Both the position numbers and the translations under genes were made by a program. Positions 9,401 through 18,481 of a DNA stretch of 64,000 nt are shown here, one piece after another. The stretch is from Paucihalobacter sp036825875 (lineage in GTDB: Bacteria; Bacteroidota; Bacteroidia; Flavobacteriales; Flavobacteriaceae). Below the pieces are notes generated by a model. That model saw only the letters and a list, made by a program, of their open reading frames with translations, was not told the origin of the DNA and did not search any database. Each line of letters starts with the position of its first letter. Within the stretch, counting starts at the first letter, position 1. Location: positions 1 through 64,000 of the forward strand of contig NZ_DAISXK010000011.1 of assembly GCF_036825875.1 (NCBI RefSeq). The letters are read 5' to 3'.

Positions 9401-9730
9401 ATGGGAAGAGAAAGTAGTACACTTTTAGGAATTTTAGCAGGAACAGCCATTGGCGCAACTTTAGGAATATTGTTTGCACCAGATAAAGGCTCTAATACAA
9501 GACAGCGCATAGCAGACGAAGCGCAAGCTGCTAAAGATAAGATTCAGGAAAGTGCGCTCCATATGAAAGATCGCGTTGTTGAAACCGTATCTCATAAAAA
9601 AGAATCTTTAGATGAACAAGTGGAATCTATCGTTTCGGATATGAGTCACAAAACTGAAGATGTCATCACAACACTTGAAAAGAAATTAGCTGAGCTTAAG
9701 TCTAAAAACAAGAAATTTCAAAAAGCATAA
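9401..9730 (+). CDS. YtxH domain-containing protein
   Basis: Small protein of 109 residues. The N-terminus holds the YtxH signature LLGILAGTAIGATLGILFAP, a glycine-rich single membrane segment, followed by DKGSNTRQRI. The rest is a long charged helix (residues 40-105) of the apolipoprotein or coiled-coil type, rich in K, E and D. Proteins of this kind are often induced by general stress in Firmicutes; the molecular role is not known. It is the first of three closely packed genes (2 and 5 base gaps) that encode small membrane-associated proteins, a grouping I associate with flavobacteria. Confidence 0.85.
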   Translation: MGRESSTLLGILAGTAIGATLGILFAPDKGSNTRQRIADEAQAAKDKIQESALHMKDRVVETVSHKKESLDEQVESIVSDMSHKTEDVITTLEKKLAELKSKNKKFQKA

Positions 9731-9732
9731 GC

Positions 9733-10080
9733 ATGAATATTTTTGAATCTGTAAATGATGCAACTGGCAAAATGTCGGATGCAGGGGAAACTTATATTAA
9801 AAAAACACAAGAATATTTTACATTAAAAGTTTTTCAGCAATTAACAATTTCAATTAGTCTAGTTGCAAAAGCTATAATTATTGGTGGCATGTTATTCATA
9901 GCACTAATTTTCTTAGCTTTTGCGGCCGCTATGGCTATCGGCAATTGGCTACAAGATGGCGCTCTAGGCTTCGTTATAGTGGCTGGCATATTTTTAATAG
10001 CGACATCAATCGTTTATTTTAGCCGACATCACATCAACAACAAAATCATTAAAACATTTTCCTCTAAATTCTTCGACTAA
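9733..10080 (+). CDS. Phage-holin-like (Holin-X superfamily) membrane protein
   Basis: 115 residues with an amphipathic charged N-terminus (about 40 residues) and two hydrophobic segments near residues 45-70 and 80-100, ending in a basic tail. The layout matches the cellular family annotated as phage holin or Actinobacterial Holin-X. No lysis genes or phage genes lie nearby, so a lytic role is unlikely. It probably works in the inner membrane with the YtxH protein upstream and the small protein downstream, as the three genes are packed together. Confidence 0.7.
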   Translation: MNIFESVNDATGKMSDAGETYIKKTQEYFTLKVFQQLTISISLVAKAIIIGGMLFIALIFLAFAAAMAIGNWLQDGALGFVIVAGIFLIATSIVYFSRHHINNKIIKTFSSKFFD

Positions 10081-10085
10081 CAACT

Positions 10086-10286
10086 ATGAAACAATATCAA
10101 TCTTTTGAAGATATTCAATATAATTTATCACGTCTCAAGCTTGAACGCAGCATTGCATTAGAAAAAATGAAATTAGCTAAAAGCGAATTTACAGACAATC
10201 TAAGACCAGCTAATTGGGTAATGACCATAGCTAACGTGGCTAGTAAATATGGATTCTATGTGCTTTTGAAGCGGTTATTTAGATAG
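10086..10286 (+). CDS. Small conserved-looking protein of the YtxH module
   Basis: 66 residues, not recognised with certainty. A charged helical N-terminal half containing SRLKLERSIALEKMKLAKSE is followed by NWVMTIANVASKYGFYVLL, a short amphipathic or membrane-leaning segment, and a basic RLFR end. It begins 5 bases after the holin-like gene and is followed after about 220 bases by a terminator, so it is the last gene of this three-gene unit. The frame is supported by position and by an A-rich leader before the ATG; function unknown. Confidence 0.7.
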   Translation: MKQYQSFEDIQYNLSRLKLERSIALEKMKLAKSEFTDNLRPANWVMTIANVASKYGFYVLLKRLFR

Positions 10287-10618
10287 ACAAGCAAATTTAA
10301 TTATCTTTTAAGCAACCGCTAACTTCAGAATAGGTTGTACTATTTTGCATCGTTAACTTTAATTAATTAACATCCCAGTATCAGGATATCAATTACTTAC
10401 AGATAAACAAAGGTTTATTTACTTCAAATATTTTACTCACAAACAATTAGTACCTATTAGCAGGGTACTCCATAGATACTCCCACCTTACTCCATAGCAA
10501 AGCCATAGCAAAGCCCACCCTTGGCTTTTTTAGAATGAGTCTCAATAAAAGAAATTGTAGAGCGTTTTAGAATATGGCGCTATCTTTTTTTAAAAAATTT
10601 GGTTTCTAACATTCGAAT
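10287..10618. other. 332-base convergent spacer
   Basis: Lies between the YtxH module and a minus-strand SDR. It holds the terminator and the 11-base tandem duplication noted separately; no gene or other element is evident. Confidence 0.5.
10510..10531 (+). terminator. Intrinsic terminator after the YtxH module
   Basis: AAAGCC and GGCTTT form a six-pair stem with a seven-base loop, followed by TTT. Directly before it an 11-base unit CCATAGCAAAG occurs twice in tandem (10492-10513). Confidence 0.55.
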
Positions 10619-11386
10619 TTATCTAATATGACTCCCCGCATTCACATCAATGGTCGCTCCTGTAGCATGATCCATTAATCCACTACACATTAATCCAACC
10701 AAGGGCGCTATATCTTGTGGTGTGGTAAGTTCGTTTAAAGCTATTTCACTTAGGATGCGTTCTTCGCCATAAGTGTCAATAAATGCTTCAGCCATTTGCG
10801 TTCGGGTAAATCCCGGTGCAACCACAAAAGCCTTAATATTATCTTTACCGAAGGATCGCGCAACACTGCGCGCCAAAGAAGTTAAACCACCTTTAGAAGC
10901 CGCATAGGCTAAATATTCTTGTGTTTCACCTCTTAAAGCAGCACGACTGCCAATATAAATAAAACGGCCTCCAGAGGCTTGAGATTTGAAGTAATCAATT
11001 CCCAATTTAGTGAGTAATCCCACCGCATCCAGATTAATAGCCAAGGTGCGTTTCCATACCTCAAACCAATCATCAATATGTTCTGAAATAGGATGCGCTA
11101 AAAATACACCAGCATTTAAAACTATGCTGTCCAGCCTTCCAAAAGCTGTGATTATATCTTGAAATAATGTTTTAACAGATTCTTTCTGACTCAAATCCGC
11201 TTGAAAGCATCTCGAGCGTGTATTTGGATACTTTGATATCAATTGTCGTGCAGCGTCTTGACCACTATTAAAATGTACGGCTACACAAGCACCTTGCAAC
11301 ATGAGGTAATCAGCAATGGCATATCCAATGCCTTTGGAAGCGCCAGTTACAAGAATGTTATTGTTTATTAAATCTTTATCGGCCAC
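10619..11386 (-). CDS. SDR family oxidoreductase (3-oxoacyl-ACP reductase-like)
   Basis: Short-chain dehydrogenase of 255 residues. The cofactor motif TGASKGIG is at residues 14-21, LNAG near 91, the catalytic pair in IGSRAAL and YAASKG, and the C-terminal DHATGATIDVNAG typical of FabG-like enzymes. The start codon used is GTG at 11386 (MADKDLI); no ATG upstream fits better. The gene stands alone between convergent and divergent neighbours. The substrate is unknown; FabG-like SDRs commonly reduce 3-oxoacyl or sugar ketones with NADPH. Confidence 0.85.
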   Translation of the reverse strand: MADKDLINNNILVTGASKGIGYAIADYLMLQGACVAVHFNSGQDAARQLISKYPNTRSRCFQADLSQKESVKTLFQDIITAFGRLDSIVLNAGVFLAHPISEHIDDWFEVWKRTLAINLDAVGLLTKLGIDYFKSQASGGRFIYIGSRAALRGETQEYLAYAASKGGLTSLARSVARSFGKDNIKAFVVAPGFTRTQMAEAFIDTYGEERILSEIALNELTTPQDIAPLVGLMCSGLMDHATGATIDVNAGSHIR

Positions 11387-11572
11387 GATTTAAGGCAAAG
11401 GATTAGGAAATAAAAATACACATTTTTTTAAAGTAACTGAAGTATTAAAATCTTAAATAAGTTTTTATTCCTAGGGTGTGGGATAGGCAAATCTCAACTT
11501 AAGCTATAGCTCAATTATTACGTAATTATCTCAAATTTAATGCTTAAATTTTTTTATACCAAATGTATATTA

Positions 11573-11580
11573 TAGATTTG
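11573..11580 (+). promoter_or_regulatory. Promoter -7 element of the lipocalin-like lipoprotein gene
   Basis: TAGATTTG matches TAnnTTTG exactly and would start RNA near 11584, about 31 bases before the ATG. No clear TTG at -33. Confidence 0.5.
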
Positions 11581-11614
11581 GAGTCTAAGTTTAAACCAAC
11601 TAAAATCTTTTATC

Positions 11615-12055
11615 ATGAAAAAAATCTTTATCCTTTTACCAATCGTAACTTTAATCATTTTTACATCTTGCAGTAGCGATGACGATAATGGTGGAAACCA
11701 AGCTAGCATAATAGGTGCCTGGGAGTATTCTCAAGAAGGAACCATTATTGGTGGCCAAGAAGTCCTTGAGCCCTACGATCACGAAGCCCCTGAATGTGGC
11801 AATGATTTTATAGAGTTTAGTGCTAATGGTACAGCCGTTGAGACCTATTTTTTCTTAAACATGGATAGTCAATGTGAAACCGAAGCTTTTACATTTTCTT
11901 ATGAAGTAAATGGTCAACAAATAACCATTAATGACGATGATGAGGTTATCACCGCCGAAATCTTGACACTCAGCAACACAACTTTAAAAGTGAGAACCAC
12001 CGAGGAATTTGGAGGTGAAACTTTTGTTTATATAGTCCTGCTTACAAGAATTTAA
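11615..12055 (+). CDS. Lipocalin-like surface lipoprotein
   Basis: Exported lipoprotein of 146 residues. The signal peptide ends IIFTSC, with Cys19 as lipidation site, and is followed by SSDDDN, which matches the acidic lipoprotein export signal that sends Bacteroidota lipoproteins to the cell surface. The remainder is predicted beta-rich, beginning with IIGAWEYS, the usual opening of the lipocalin-like family (GxW). Two cysteine pairs (PECGND, SQCETE) could form a disulfide. It is a one-gene unit with its own promoter and terminator. Ligand unknown. Confidence 0.82.
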   Translation: MKKIFILLPIVTLIIFTSCSSDDDNGGNQASIIGAWEYSQEGTIIGGQEVLEPYDHEAPECGNDFIEFSANGTAVETYFFLNMDSQCETEAFTFSYEVNGQQITINDDDEVITAEILTLSNTTLKVRTTEEFGGETFVYIVLLTRI

Positions 12056-12080
12056 ATTAAATTCCAAAAAATACTGATTA

Positions 12081-12112
12081 GAGAGCTATTTAAAAATAGA
12101 TCTCCCTTTTTT
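12081..12112 (+). terminator. Intrinsic terminator after the lipoprotein gene
   Basis: GAGAGCTATTT and AAATAGATCTC pair at ten of eleven positions, followed by CCTTTTTT. It lies 26 bases after the stop codon. Confidence 0.75.
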
Positions 12113-12135
12113 GCATACAATATACTTAGCGCTAC

Positions 12136-12900
12136 TTACAATAAACCTTTTATCCAGCCACCATCAACAGCAAGCGATGTTCCTGTGATATAACTAGCCC
12201 TAGCACTCGCTAAAAAGGTAACAGCTGCCGCAAATTCTTCGGGGTCGCCAAAGCGTTTTAGTGGAATCTCATTAACAGCGTTTTTAAAATCGGGATTCGT
12301 TTCAATTAAAGTCAAAAGTCTGTTGGTTTTAGTATAACCGGGCATCACGTTGTTAACAGTGATATTATAAACACCCAACTCATTAGCAAGGCTTTTAGTT
12401 AATCCCACCACCGAAGCTCGCACTGAATTAGATAAAATTAAATTATCAACTGGCTGCTTTACTGCCTGAGAGGTAATTGAAATAATGCGTCCATAAGGCT
12501 GCTGTTTCATACCAGGAAGTACAGCTTGTATCAAAGCTACCGCACTTTCTAATAATAAATTATAGGTCTGTTGCCATTGCTTAAGCGACAAATCTTCAAA
12601 CTTGCCAGCCGGTGGACCACCAGTGTTAGTTACCAAAATATCAATATGATTAAACTGTTTAAAAATAGTCTGTAATACTTGGTCCCTTTCGGAAGCATTT
12701 GATAAATCGCCTGCAACTGCTAGCACTGTAGTGTTGTACTCAGTTTCAATCAGCTGTTGGGTTGCTTTTAAACGGTCTTCATTTCTGCCATTTATAATGA
12801 CGGTCGCCCCTTCTTTGGCAAGCTCCATTGCGACAGCCTTACCTAATCCCTCACTGGAAGCAGCTATAAACACTACTTTGTCTTTTAATCCTAAATCCAC
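12136..12900 (-). CDS. Atypical SDR family protein lacking the usual catalytic Tyr/Lys
   Basis: SDR fold protein of 254 residues starting at GTG (12900), 3 bases after the cupin gene. The cofactor motif is degenerate (AASSEGLG), the NNAG motif is replaced by TNTGGPPAG, and where YxxxK is expected the sequence reads SNSVRASV, so Tyr becomes Ser and Lys becomes Arg. The C-terminus ASYITGTSLAVDGG is standard. A known SDR subgroup with the NTGGPP motif has this layout and is often annotated as 3-oxoacyl-ACP reductase. Whether it reduces anything is open. It is the last gene of the S9 peptidase-cupin-SDR operon. Confidence 0.82.
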   Translation of the reverse strand: MDLGLKDKVVFIAASSEGLGKAVAMELAKEGATVIINGRNEDRLKATQQLIETEYNTTVLAVAGDLSNASERDQVLQTIFKQFNHIDILVTNTGGPPAGKFEDLSLKQWQQTYNLLLESAVALIQAVLPGMKQQPYGRIISITSQAVKQPVDNLILSNSVRASVVGLTKSLANELGVYNITVNNVMPGYTKTNRLLTLIETNPDFKNAVNEIPLKRFGDPEEFAAAVTFLASARASYITGTSLAVDGGWIKGLL

Positions 12901-12903
12901 AGC

Positions 12904-13263
12904 CTACTTTCTTAAATAATCATCGGTGCCATCCAGCCAATCGGCGCGAATGGGCGACCAGGTATCGACTTCTTCAACATCGCCAATCATCAAGGCTTCA
13001 TGAGGCACATGAGACGGAATCACAACAGAATCACCAGGTCCTAAATCCATGGTTTGCGCCTTATCTGCACCAAACCAAAAACGGATGGTGCCAGAAACTA
13101 CTTGGGTTACCTGTTCGTTTTCATGCTGGTGAAGCGGCACTAAAAAACCATCCTTAAACTTCATTTTAGCCACCATGACTTTGTCGCCATAAATCATTTG
13201 TCGTTGCATTTTATCGTTTACTTGCTCTACTGGTACATCGGCCCAGTTAATTTTCTTTACCAT
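12904..13263 (-). CDS. Small cupin-domain protein
   Basis: Single-domain cupin of 119 residues. Motif 1 reads PLHQHENEQ with the metal-binding HxH and Glu, and motif 2 reads GDSVVIPSHVPHEAL with the third His, so a mononuclear metal site is probably intact. Substrate and reaction are not readable; similar small cupins serve as isomerases, dioxygenases or sensors. It is 4 bases downstream of the S9 peptidase gene and 3 bases upstream of an atypical SDR gene, so the three are almost surely co-transcribed. Confidence 0.85.
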   Translation of the reverse strand: MVKKINWADVPVEQVNDKMQRQMIYGDKVMVAKMKFKDGFLVPLHQHENEQVTQVVSGTIRFWFGADKAQTMDLGPGDSVVIPSHVPHEALMIGDVEEVDTWSPIRADWLDGTDDYLRK

Positions 13264-13267
13264 ATTA

Positions 13268-16075
13268 CTATTCTTTATCTATTAATTCGTATCCTTGATT
13301 AACACCCTTTTCAATAGCAGGCACGCCACTTTCCATCCAAACAGGTTTAGGAGCAGCTTTTAAATAATGGTCGAAAAATTGCGCCATTCTGATATTAAAG
13401 TCTTTGCGATTCTGCATTTTTAAAGGCCAATGTGGTTCGCCATTGTAGTTAAGCATCCAGGAAGGTTTACCCAAACGACGCAAACTTGTGAAAAACTCAA
13501 TGCCTTGGTACCATGGTACATGTCCATCGGCATCGTTATGCATGATGAGCAAAGGTGTGTTAATTTTATCGATATTGAAAATGGGTGAATTCTCCACATA
13601 ACGCTGTGGATAATCCCAAGGCGTACCTCCTATTCTACTTTGGGTATGTTCGTATTGAAACTGCCTACTCAGGCCTGTTTGCCATCTGATACCGCCGTAG
13701 GCACTTATCATGTTAGCAACCGGCGCACCTGATTCGGCTGCTTTAAAAATGTCAGTTTTGGTGACCATGTATGCAATTTGATAACCACCCCAACTATGGC
13801 CTTGGGTGCCAATATTGTCTTTATCAACAAAACCTTTTTCTATCAAAGAAGTGATACCAGGCATCACGCAACTAAAAGCACTTTCGCCTGGGTAACCGAT
13901 GCGGTAATGAATATCAGGATTGAAAATAAGATAACCACGGCTGGCATAAAAACTGTAATTGATAGACGAACGCTCAGCTCTGGGAATACGATGGTTGTGC
14001 AATCCGTCGGAACTCCTTTCATAAAAATTAACAAGTAAAGGGTATTTTTTATTAGGGTCGAAGTTTTCTGGTTTGATAAGCATCCCGGTTAACGGAATTC
14101 CATCTAAAGATGTCCATTCCACCAATTCCGCAGTGCCCCAATTGTAATTAGCTTGTTGCGGATTGGCATTACTAATTACCGTTGATTTTTTAAAACTTAA
14201 ATCAGATAATCGAATGTTAGGAAACTCCTGAAACGACTGACGACTAAAAATAACAGCCCCGCTTTCTCTGGCCTTTTGAGGATTTGAATAGCGGTAAGGT
14301 CCGTCTAAAAGCTGCTTACCGTTTTTGTTTTTATAATTGAATTCATAGTAACCTGAATTTTTAGTAGTTTCATTAAAAGTAGTTAACAACCATTTATCTG
14401 AAGTATCAATATAACGTTGCTCTGGATCTAAATTGACATATCGATAGCTTGTTTTGCTAGGTCGGCCATCGGTTAATTTCGTCGCAACAGCAGTTTCAGG
14501 ATGGAACTCCCATAGGTCATAACGATCGTATAAAATTACGGAGGCATCATTTTTCGTCCAACCTGCAGAACCATACGAACGGGGTTCTACAGGAGAATCG
14601 TTCATCTCATCGAAAAAGGGTTTGCCTTTTGTGAGTTCGGTGTATTTACTTGTTTCTAAATTGTAGGTGTACCAAGTACTGTCAATAGGATGGTAACCGA
14701 AGGCATATTTACCGCTCGGACTCATCTGCACACTCCCATAAAATTGTTTCATGGCAGGTTTAACTTCACCCGTGTTTACATTGATAATAGCCACATCACT
14801 CGCTCTTTTGCCTGTCCATTGACTTTCCAACATATATGGCTTACTATTGCTAATGAATGCGAAATTGCCGTTACCTTCGTTGGCTGTTCGGGCATCAGGA
14901 TAAGCTTTTGAAGCTATTTGGATTAGCTTTTTAGTGTTTAGATGATAGACGGTTTCAAAAGACTTTTTCTGGTCATTTTCAATCTGCATTTCTTGCACCG
15001 TGTATAGACGAGGTTCATCATAGGTCCATACTTCAACATTCACAATTTCTTCATCTAATAATGTAGTATCCTTCACTACGTGTGGCAAAGCCAATCCAAA
15101 ATACAGCCTCGATTCATCTTTTGAAAAACTCAGACTACCGTCGGAAGACACGCGATAGCCTTCAGGTGCCGAAGTATTATCCACCACCAATTCAGTTTGA
15201 TTATTATTAGCATTCCAAGTGTATACCTGATTAGGCCTTAAAAAGGCTTTGGTAGTATCGGCATCTACCACAAATCCCAATTGCGAACCAGAATCACTAA
15301 AAATTAATTTAGCATATTTGGTTTTGGCATGCGATTCAAAAATTTGCTTTGTAATCTTATTGTCTAAATCTAATACAAACACTCCAGCGTTATGATCGTC
15401 TTCATCACCAGTTGTGGTATAAGCCAACTTTCTGCCCTCTTTAGCAAAACAGAAGTTAGTAACAAAATGAATGGTGTCTTCTACAGAATATTTTAAGTTT
15501 TTAATAACCAAGGAATAGCCTGTTTTGTCGCTAGCAACTTTTGGTTTCTTCTTGGTTTTGGTGGTATCTTTTTGAGTTGAATCTTTAGATTTTTCAGTAT
15601 TATCCGGCTTTTTCTTATCCTCCAACTGAAAAGTATAAGCCACATATCCCGACCATTTTTCGGGGAGTTGATACGATTTTATATTTCCAATTTTATGAAG
15701 CGATTTGGTCTTTAAATTAAAAATCCCGATAGAATCTTTAGGCATTTTCTCCTTTTTAACCTTACGACGCTTCATTTCAATGATGCTATCTTTCCAAGGC
15801 TTGATGGTGAAAATGGCATAATTGCCATCATAGGTAAAGCTGCCGCGTTCTGAACGTTCGTGTTCAAACACCAAGTTGGCTTTGTTATCTTTAATTCTTG
15901 TATGCTGGTCTTTTTCACCCTTTTCTAAGGAATACATTACAAAGTCACCTGCGGGTGAAATGGTTTCTCTTTGGATGGTATTCCAAATATCGTAGTCTGA
16001 ATGATCTAATACTTTCTTTTGTGAAAAAAGGTTGATACTGAAACATAGAATCAAAAGATAAAGAACTGATTTCAT
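13268..16075 (-). CDS. Exported S9 family prolyl-oligopeptidase-like serine peptidase
   Basis: Large secreted peptidase of 935 residues. The signal peptide MKSVLYLLILCFSINLFSQ is followed by a beta-propeller-like region (about residues 30-620) and an alpha/beta hydrolase domain. The catalytic serine is in GTQGHSWGGYQIAY, the aspartate in LIMHNDADGHVPW and the histidine in NGEPHWPLK. A lysine- and threonine-rich low-complexity insert (around residues 155-185) interrupts the propeller. Located in the periplasm or outside, it would cleave oligopeptides, feeding protein degradation together with the neighbouring CocE hydrolase and the M28 peptidase. First gene of the operon with the cupin and SDR. 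Confidence 0.92.
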   Translation of the reverse strand: MKSVLYLLILCFSINLFSQKKVLDHSDYDIWNTIQRETISPAGDFVMYSLEKGEKDQHTRIKDNKANLVFEHERSERGSFTYDGNYAIFTIKPWKDSIIEMKRRKVKKEKMPKDSIGIFNLKTKSLHKIGNIKSYQLPEKWSGYVAYTFQLEDKKKPDNTEKSKDSTQKDTTKTKKKPKVASDKTGYSLVIKNLKYSVEDTIHFVTNFCFAKEGRKLAYTTTGDEDDHNAGVFVLDLDNKITKQIFESHAKTKYAKLIFSDSGSQLGFVVDADTTKAFLRPNQVYTWNANNNQTELVVDNTSAPEGYRVSSDGSLSFSKDESRLYFGLALPHVVKDTTLLDEEIVNVEVWTYDEPRLYTVQEMQIENDQKKSFETVYHLNTKKLIQIASKAYPDARTANEGNGNFAFISNSKPYMLESQWTGKRASDVAIINVNTGEVKPAMKQFYGSVQMSPSGKYAFGYHPIDSTWYTYNLETSKYTELTKGKPFFDEMNDSPVEPRSYGSAGWTKNDASVILYDRYDLWEFHPETAVATKLTDGRPSKTSYRYVNLDPEQRYIDTSDKWLLTTFNETTKNSGYYEFNYKNKNGKQLLDGPYRYSNPQKARESGAVIFSRQSFQEFPNIRLSDLSFKKSTVISNANPQQANYNWGTAELVEWTSLDGIPLTGMLIKPENFDPNKKYPLLVNFYERSSDGLHNHRIPRAERSSINYSFYASRGYLIFNPDIHYRIGYPGESAFSCVMPGITSLIEKGFVDKDNIGTQGHSWGGYQIAYMVTKTDIFKAAESGAPVANMISAYGGIRWQTGLSRQFQYEHTQSRIGGTPWDYPQRYVENSPIFNIDKINTPLLIMHNDADGHVPWYQGIEFFTSLRRLGKPSWMLNYNGEPHWPLKMQNRKDFNIRMAQFFDHYLKAAPKPVWMESGVPAIEKGVNQGYELIDKE

Positions 16076-16175
16076 GTGTTGTGTTTTACTATTTTTAAAC
16101 TAGCAATTTCTTCGTGCAACTCTGTGGTACAACTACTACAGAAAGTTTAGCTAAGAAACATAGGTTTTTTTAAAG

Positions 16176-18059
16176 TTATTTTGCAATAGGAATACGTATT
16201 TGCGATGGATACGTCTTTGAATGATGCACTTTATTGGTGGCAATTACACCCACCGATTCATCATAATTATTACCGCCTGTGTTAAGGTTTCTGGCAAAAC
16301 GCGGAAAATTACTGCTAGATATTTCTATACGAATACGATGTCCCTTTTTGAAGACATTACTAGTAGCCAATGGCGTGAGGTCTATTTTATAAACCTTACC
16401 TTCTTCCATAAATACTTCTTTGTCATAACCTTCACGGTAACGCACCCGCTGAATGGTTTCATCTAAATTATAGGCCGTGCCATCAGGAGCTACATCAATT
16501 AGTTTTAAGGTGAAATCCGTGTCCTTAACATCAGAAGACACATAAAGCGTGGCTTCAATAAAACCTGAAACCTCTGTATCCTCCGTTAAAATATCCGAAG
16601 AATACACCAAAATATCTTCACGTGTTTCCATATCAATTTGATCGAAGGCGCCGCCTTTCACCGCATTGCCAGTACAACACACATTGCCACCGTAAGATGG
16701 GACAGGCGCCATTGGGTCGTAAATAAAACTATCTGGTTTATCGGCAGCTGGTTTTTTAGTTGTGAGTTTACCATCGCCAAAGTGGCTATTGGCTTTTCTG
16801 TTGCTATTTAAATAAAACGTGGTCATTTTAGTGTTTTCAGGTGGCCACGTATTGGAGGATTGCCAAACATTGGTTCCCATAGTGTAATATTGCACTCTAG
16901 GTGTTGTCTCTTTAAAATCGTTCGCTTCACCTTTGAGCCATAAATCGAACCATTTGGTAATTTGCTCGTTGTAATTTAATCTGGCATCTCCAACGCTACG
17001 TTCACCAACCATAGTATTTTCTGTAGCTCTGGTGTAACCACAATGCAAGGTTGGCGCAATTACCAAGTACTGATTATCCCTTACAAAGGCATCTTTAGCC
17101 TTGTTGCGCACATGATTAAATAAACTGATGTTGGGAGTTATAGACACATCGTACCAAGATGCGAACCAAAAACTGGGTGTTGTAATTTCCATATTGTCAT
17201 GGTAAAGTCCGCCTTCAAACCATTCGGGATCGTTAGGCTTTCTACGAATCATTTTATCGAATATTTCGCGCTTACCGTTTACATTTTTTAGAATATCTTG
17301 AATTGGTAAATGGCTTAAAGCCTCGGCCATATCTACTGATGGATTTTTGGGACCTAAATCGTAAAATCGAGAAATGCGAATTAAATCTTCCTGTGTTGCA
17401 CCCGCTGGAATACGCGGTTTGAATTTGTCGTGTTCTACGCCATATAGCCATGCGAAAAACAACATCTGTTCTGCACCACCTCGATACCAATTGCCTTGTT
17501 CATTGATATTGCCAACCCTACCAACACCGGCACCAAAACCTTGCGGCACCATAGCGGCATGGGAAGGATGATCTAAAGCCGACACTGCCATGAGCCATTC
17601 AGCCGTAGAAGAACAACCAATAGTCCCTATTTTACCGTTAGACCACGGTTGATTTTTCATCCATTCAAAAGCATCGTAGCCATCGGTTAAAGGGACTCCG
17701 AGAATATCCCATTCACCTTCAGAAAAATACCGACCACGTTCATTTTGAACCACATAAATATAGCCTTGTTTTATATAATCTAAAGCCCGTTGTGCTTCTC
17801 TTAATCTTTGTTTACCATCCACCCATGTATTAAAGTTGTAAGGTGTTCTTGAAAAGATAATAGGATACTGGCCATCGGCTTTTGGGCGATAGATATCGGT
17901 TGCTAATCTGATGCCATCGCGCATGGGCATCATCACTTTTTCATCAACAATGGCAATGTCAGAAAGTTGCCCGAGAATATCCTCCTGAGAATGCGTGACA
18001 GTAACGGAAAATAGTAAACATGCCAGTGGCAAATAAAGTGATAGAAAGTGTTTTTTCAT
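16176..18059 (-). CDS. Exported CocE/NonD family (S15-like) hydrolase
   Basis: Secreted alpha/beta hydrolase of 627 residues. A signal peptide ends near THSQ (residue 25). The N-terminal catalytic domain opens with VMMPMRDGIRLATDIYRP, the hallmark of CocE and X-prolyl dipeptidyl peptidases. The nucleophile region reads GTIGCSSTAEW, so Ser is in a GCSS rather than the common GxSYxG context. The C-terminal jelly-roll domain contains DTDFTLKLIDVAPDGTAYN and RIEISSSNFPRFARN. Likely substrates are acyl esters, beta-lactam-type amides or X-Pro peptides; it cannot be narrowed further. The gene lies 100 bases upstream of the S9 peptidase and may share regulation. Confidence 0.88.
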   Translation of the reverse strand: MKKHFLSLYLPLACLLFSVTVTHSQEDILGQLSDIAIVDEKVMMPMRDGIRLATDIYRPKADGQYPIIFSRTPYNFNTWVDGKQRLREAQRALDYIKQGYIYVVQNERGRYFSEGEWDILGVPLTDGYDAFEWMKNQPWSNGKIGTIGCSSTAEWLMAVSALDHPSHAAMVPQGFGAGVGRVGNINEQGNWYRGGAEQMLFFAWLYGVEHDKFKPRIPAGATQEDLIRISRFYDLGPKNPSVDMAEALSHLPIQDILKNVNGKREIFDKMIRRKPNDPEWFEGGLYHDNMEITTPSFWFASWYDVSITPNISLFNHVRNKAKDAFVRDNQYLVIAPTLHCGYTRATENTMVGERSVGDARLNYNEQITKWFDLWLKGEANDFKETTPRVQYYTMGTNVWQSSNTWPPENTKMTTFYLNSNRKANSHFGDGKLTTKKPAADKPDSFIYDPMAPVPSYGGNVCCTGNAVKGGAFDQIDMETREDILVYSSDILTEDTEVSGFIEATLYVSSDVKDTDFTLKLIDVAPDGTAYNLDETIQRVRYREGYDKEVFMEEGKVYKIDLTPLATSNVFKKGHRIRIEISSSNFPRFARNLNTGGNNYDESVGVIATNKVHHSKTYPSQIRIPIAK

Positions 18060-18209
18060 TTAAAATAGATTAGTTGGTTAATGCAATTTTTAAAGATATG
18101 AAAATGTATTAAGAGATATGAAACAGTAGGATTTTTTAACAATTAGTTATGTTGAATAATCTTTGTAATGATTAAATCAAGTTGCGCTAAAGAGCAAAAC
18201 GATACAATA

Positions 18210-18445
18210 CAACCTAGTGCGCTTTGTGAAAAAGTTTGAGCTTTGTGGTAAAAAAATTAACCACGAAGTGCGCAAAGAAGGCACGAAGCACGCAAAGTTT
18301 AGGCTGTTGACATTTATAAAACTTTTGTGCCCTTTGTGTAAAATCTTTGTGGTCTTTGTGGTGAAAAATAAACCACAGAGTCACGGAGAACACTAAGAAA
18401 AAACTTTGCGTGGTTTGTGGTAAAAAAATAACCAAGAAGAAGTAT
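18210..18445. repeat. Interspersed repeat cluster built of CTTTGTGGT / ACCACGAAG units
   Basis: Several imperfect copies of CTTTGTGGT followed by an A/T-rich spacer and its near-complement ACCACGAAG or ACCACAGAG, for example 18241-18268 and 18354-18380, plus a partial copy near 18405-18435. Between them lie related strings such as TGCGCAAAG and GCACGAAG. Such units are known as intergenic repeats in many bacterial genomes and often give rise to false small ORFs. Confidence 0.7.
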
Positions 18446-18481
18446 GCTACATATCTTAAATACTTTAAAAAATAACTTGAT

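Noticed and set aside
9733..10080. Prophage remnant suggested by the holin-like protein
   Set aside because: No other phage genes, attachment repeats or composition change nearby; family is common as cellular protein.
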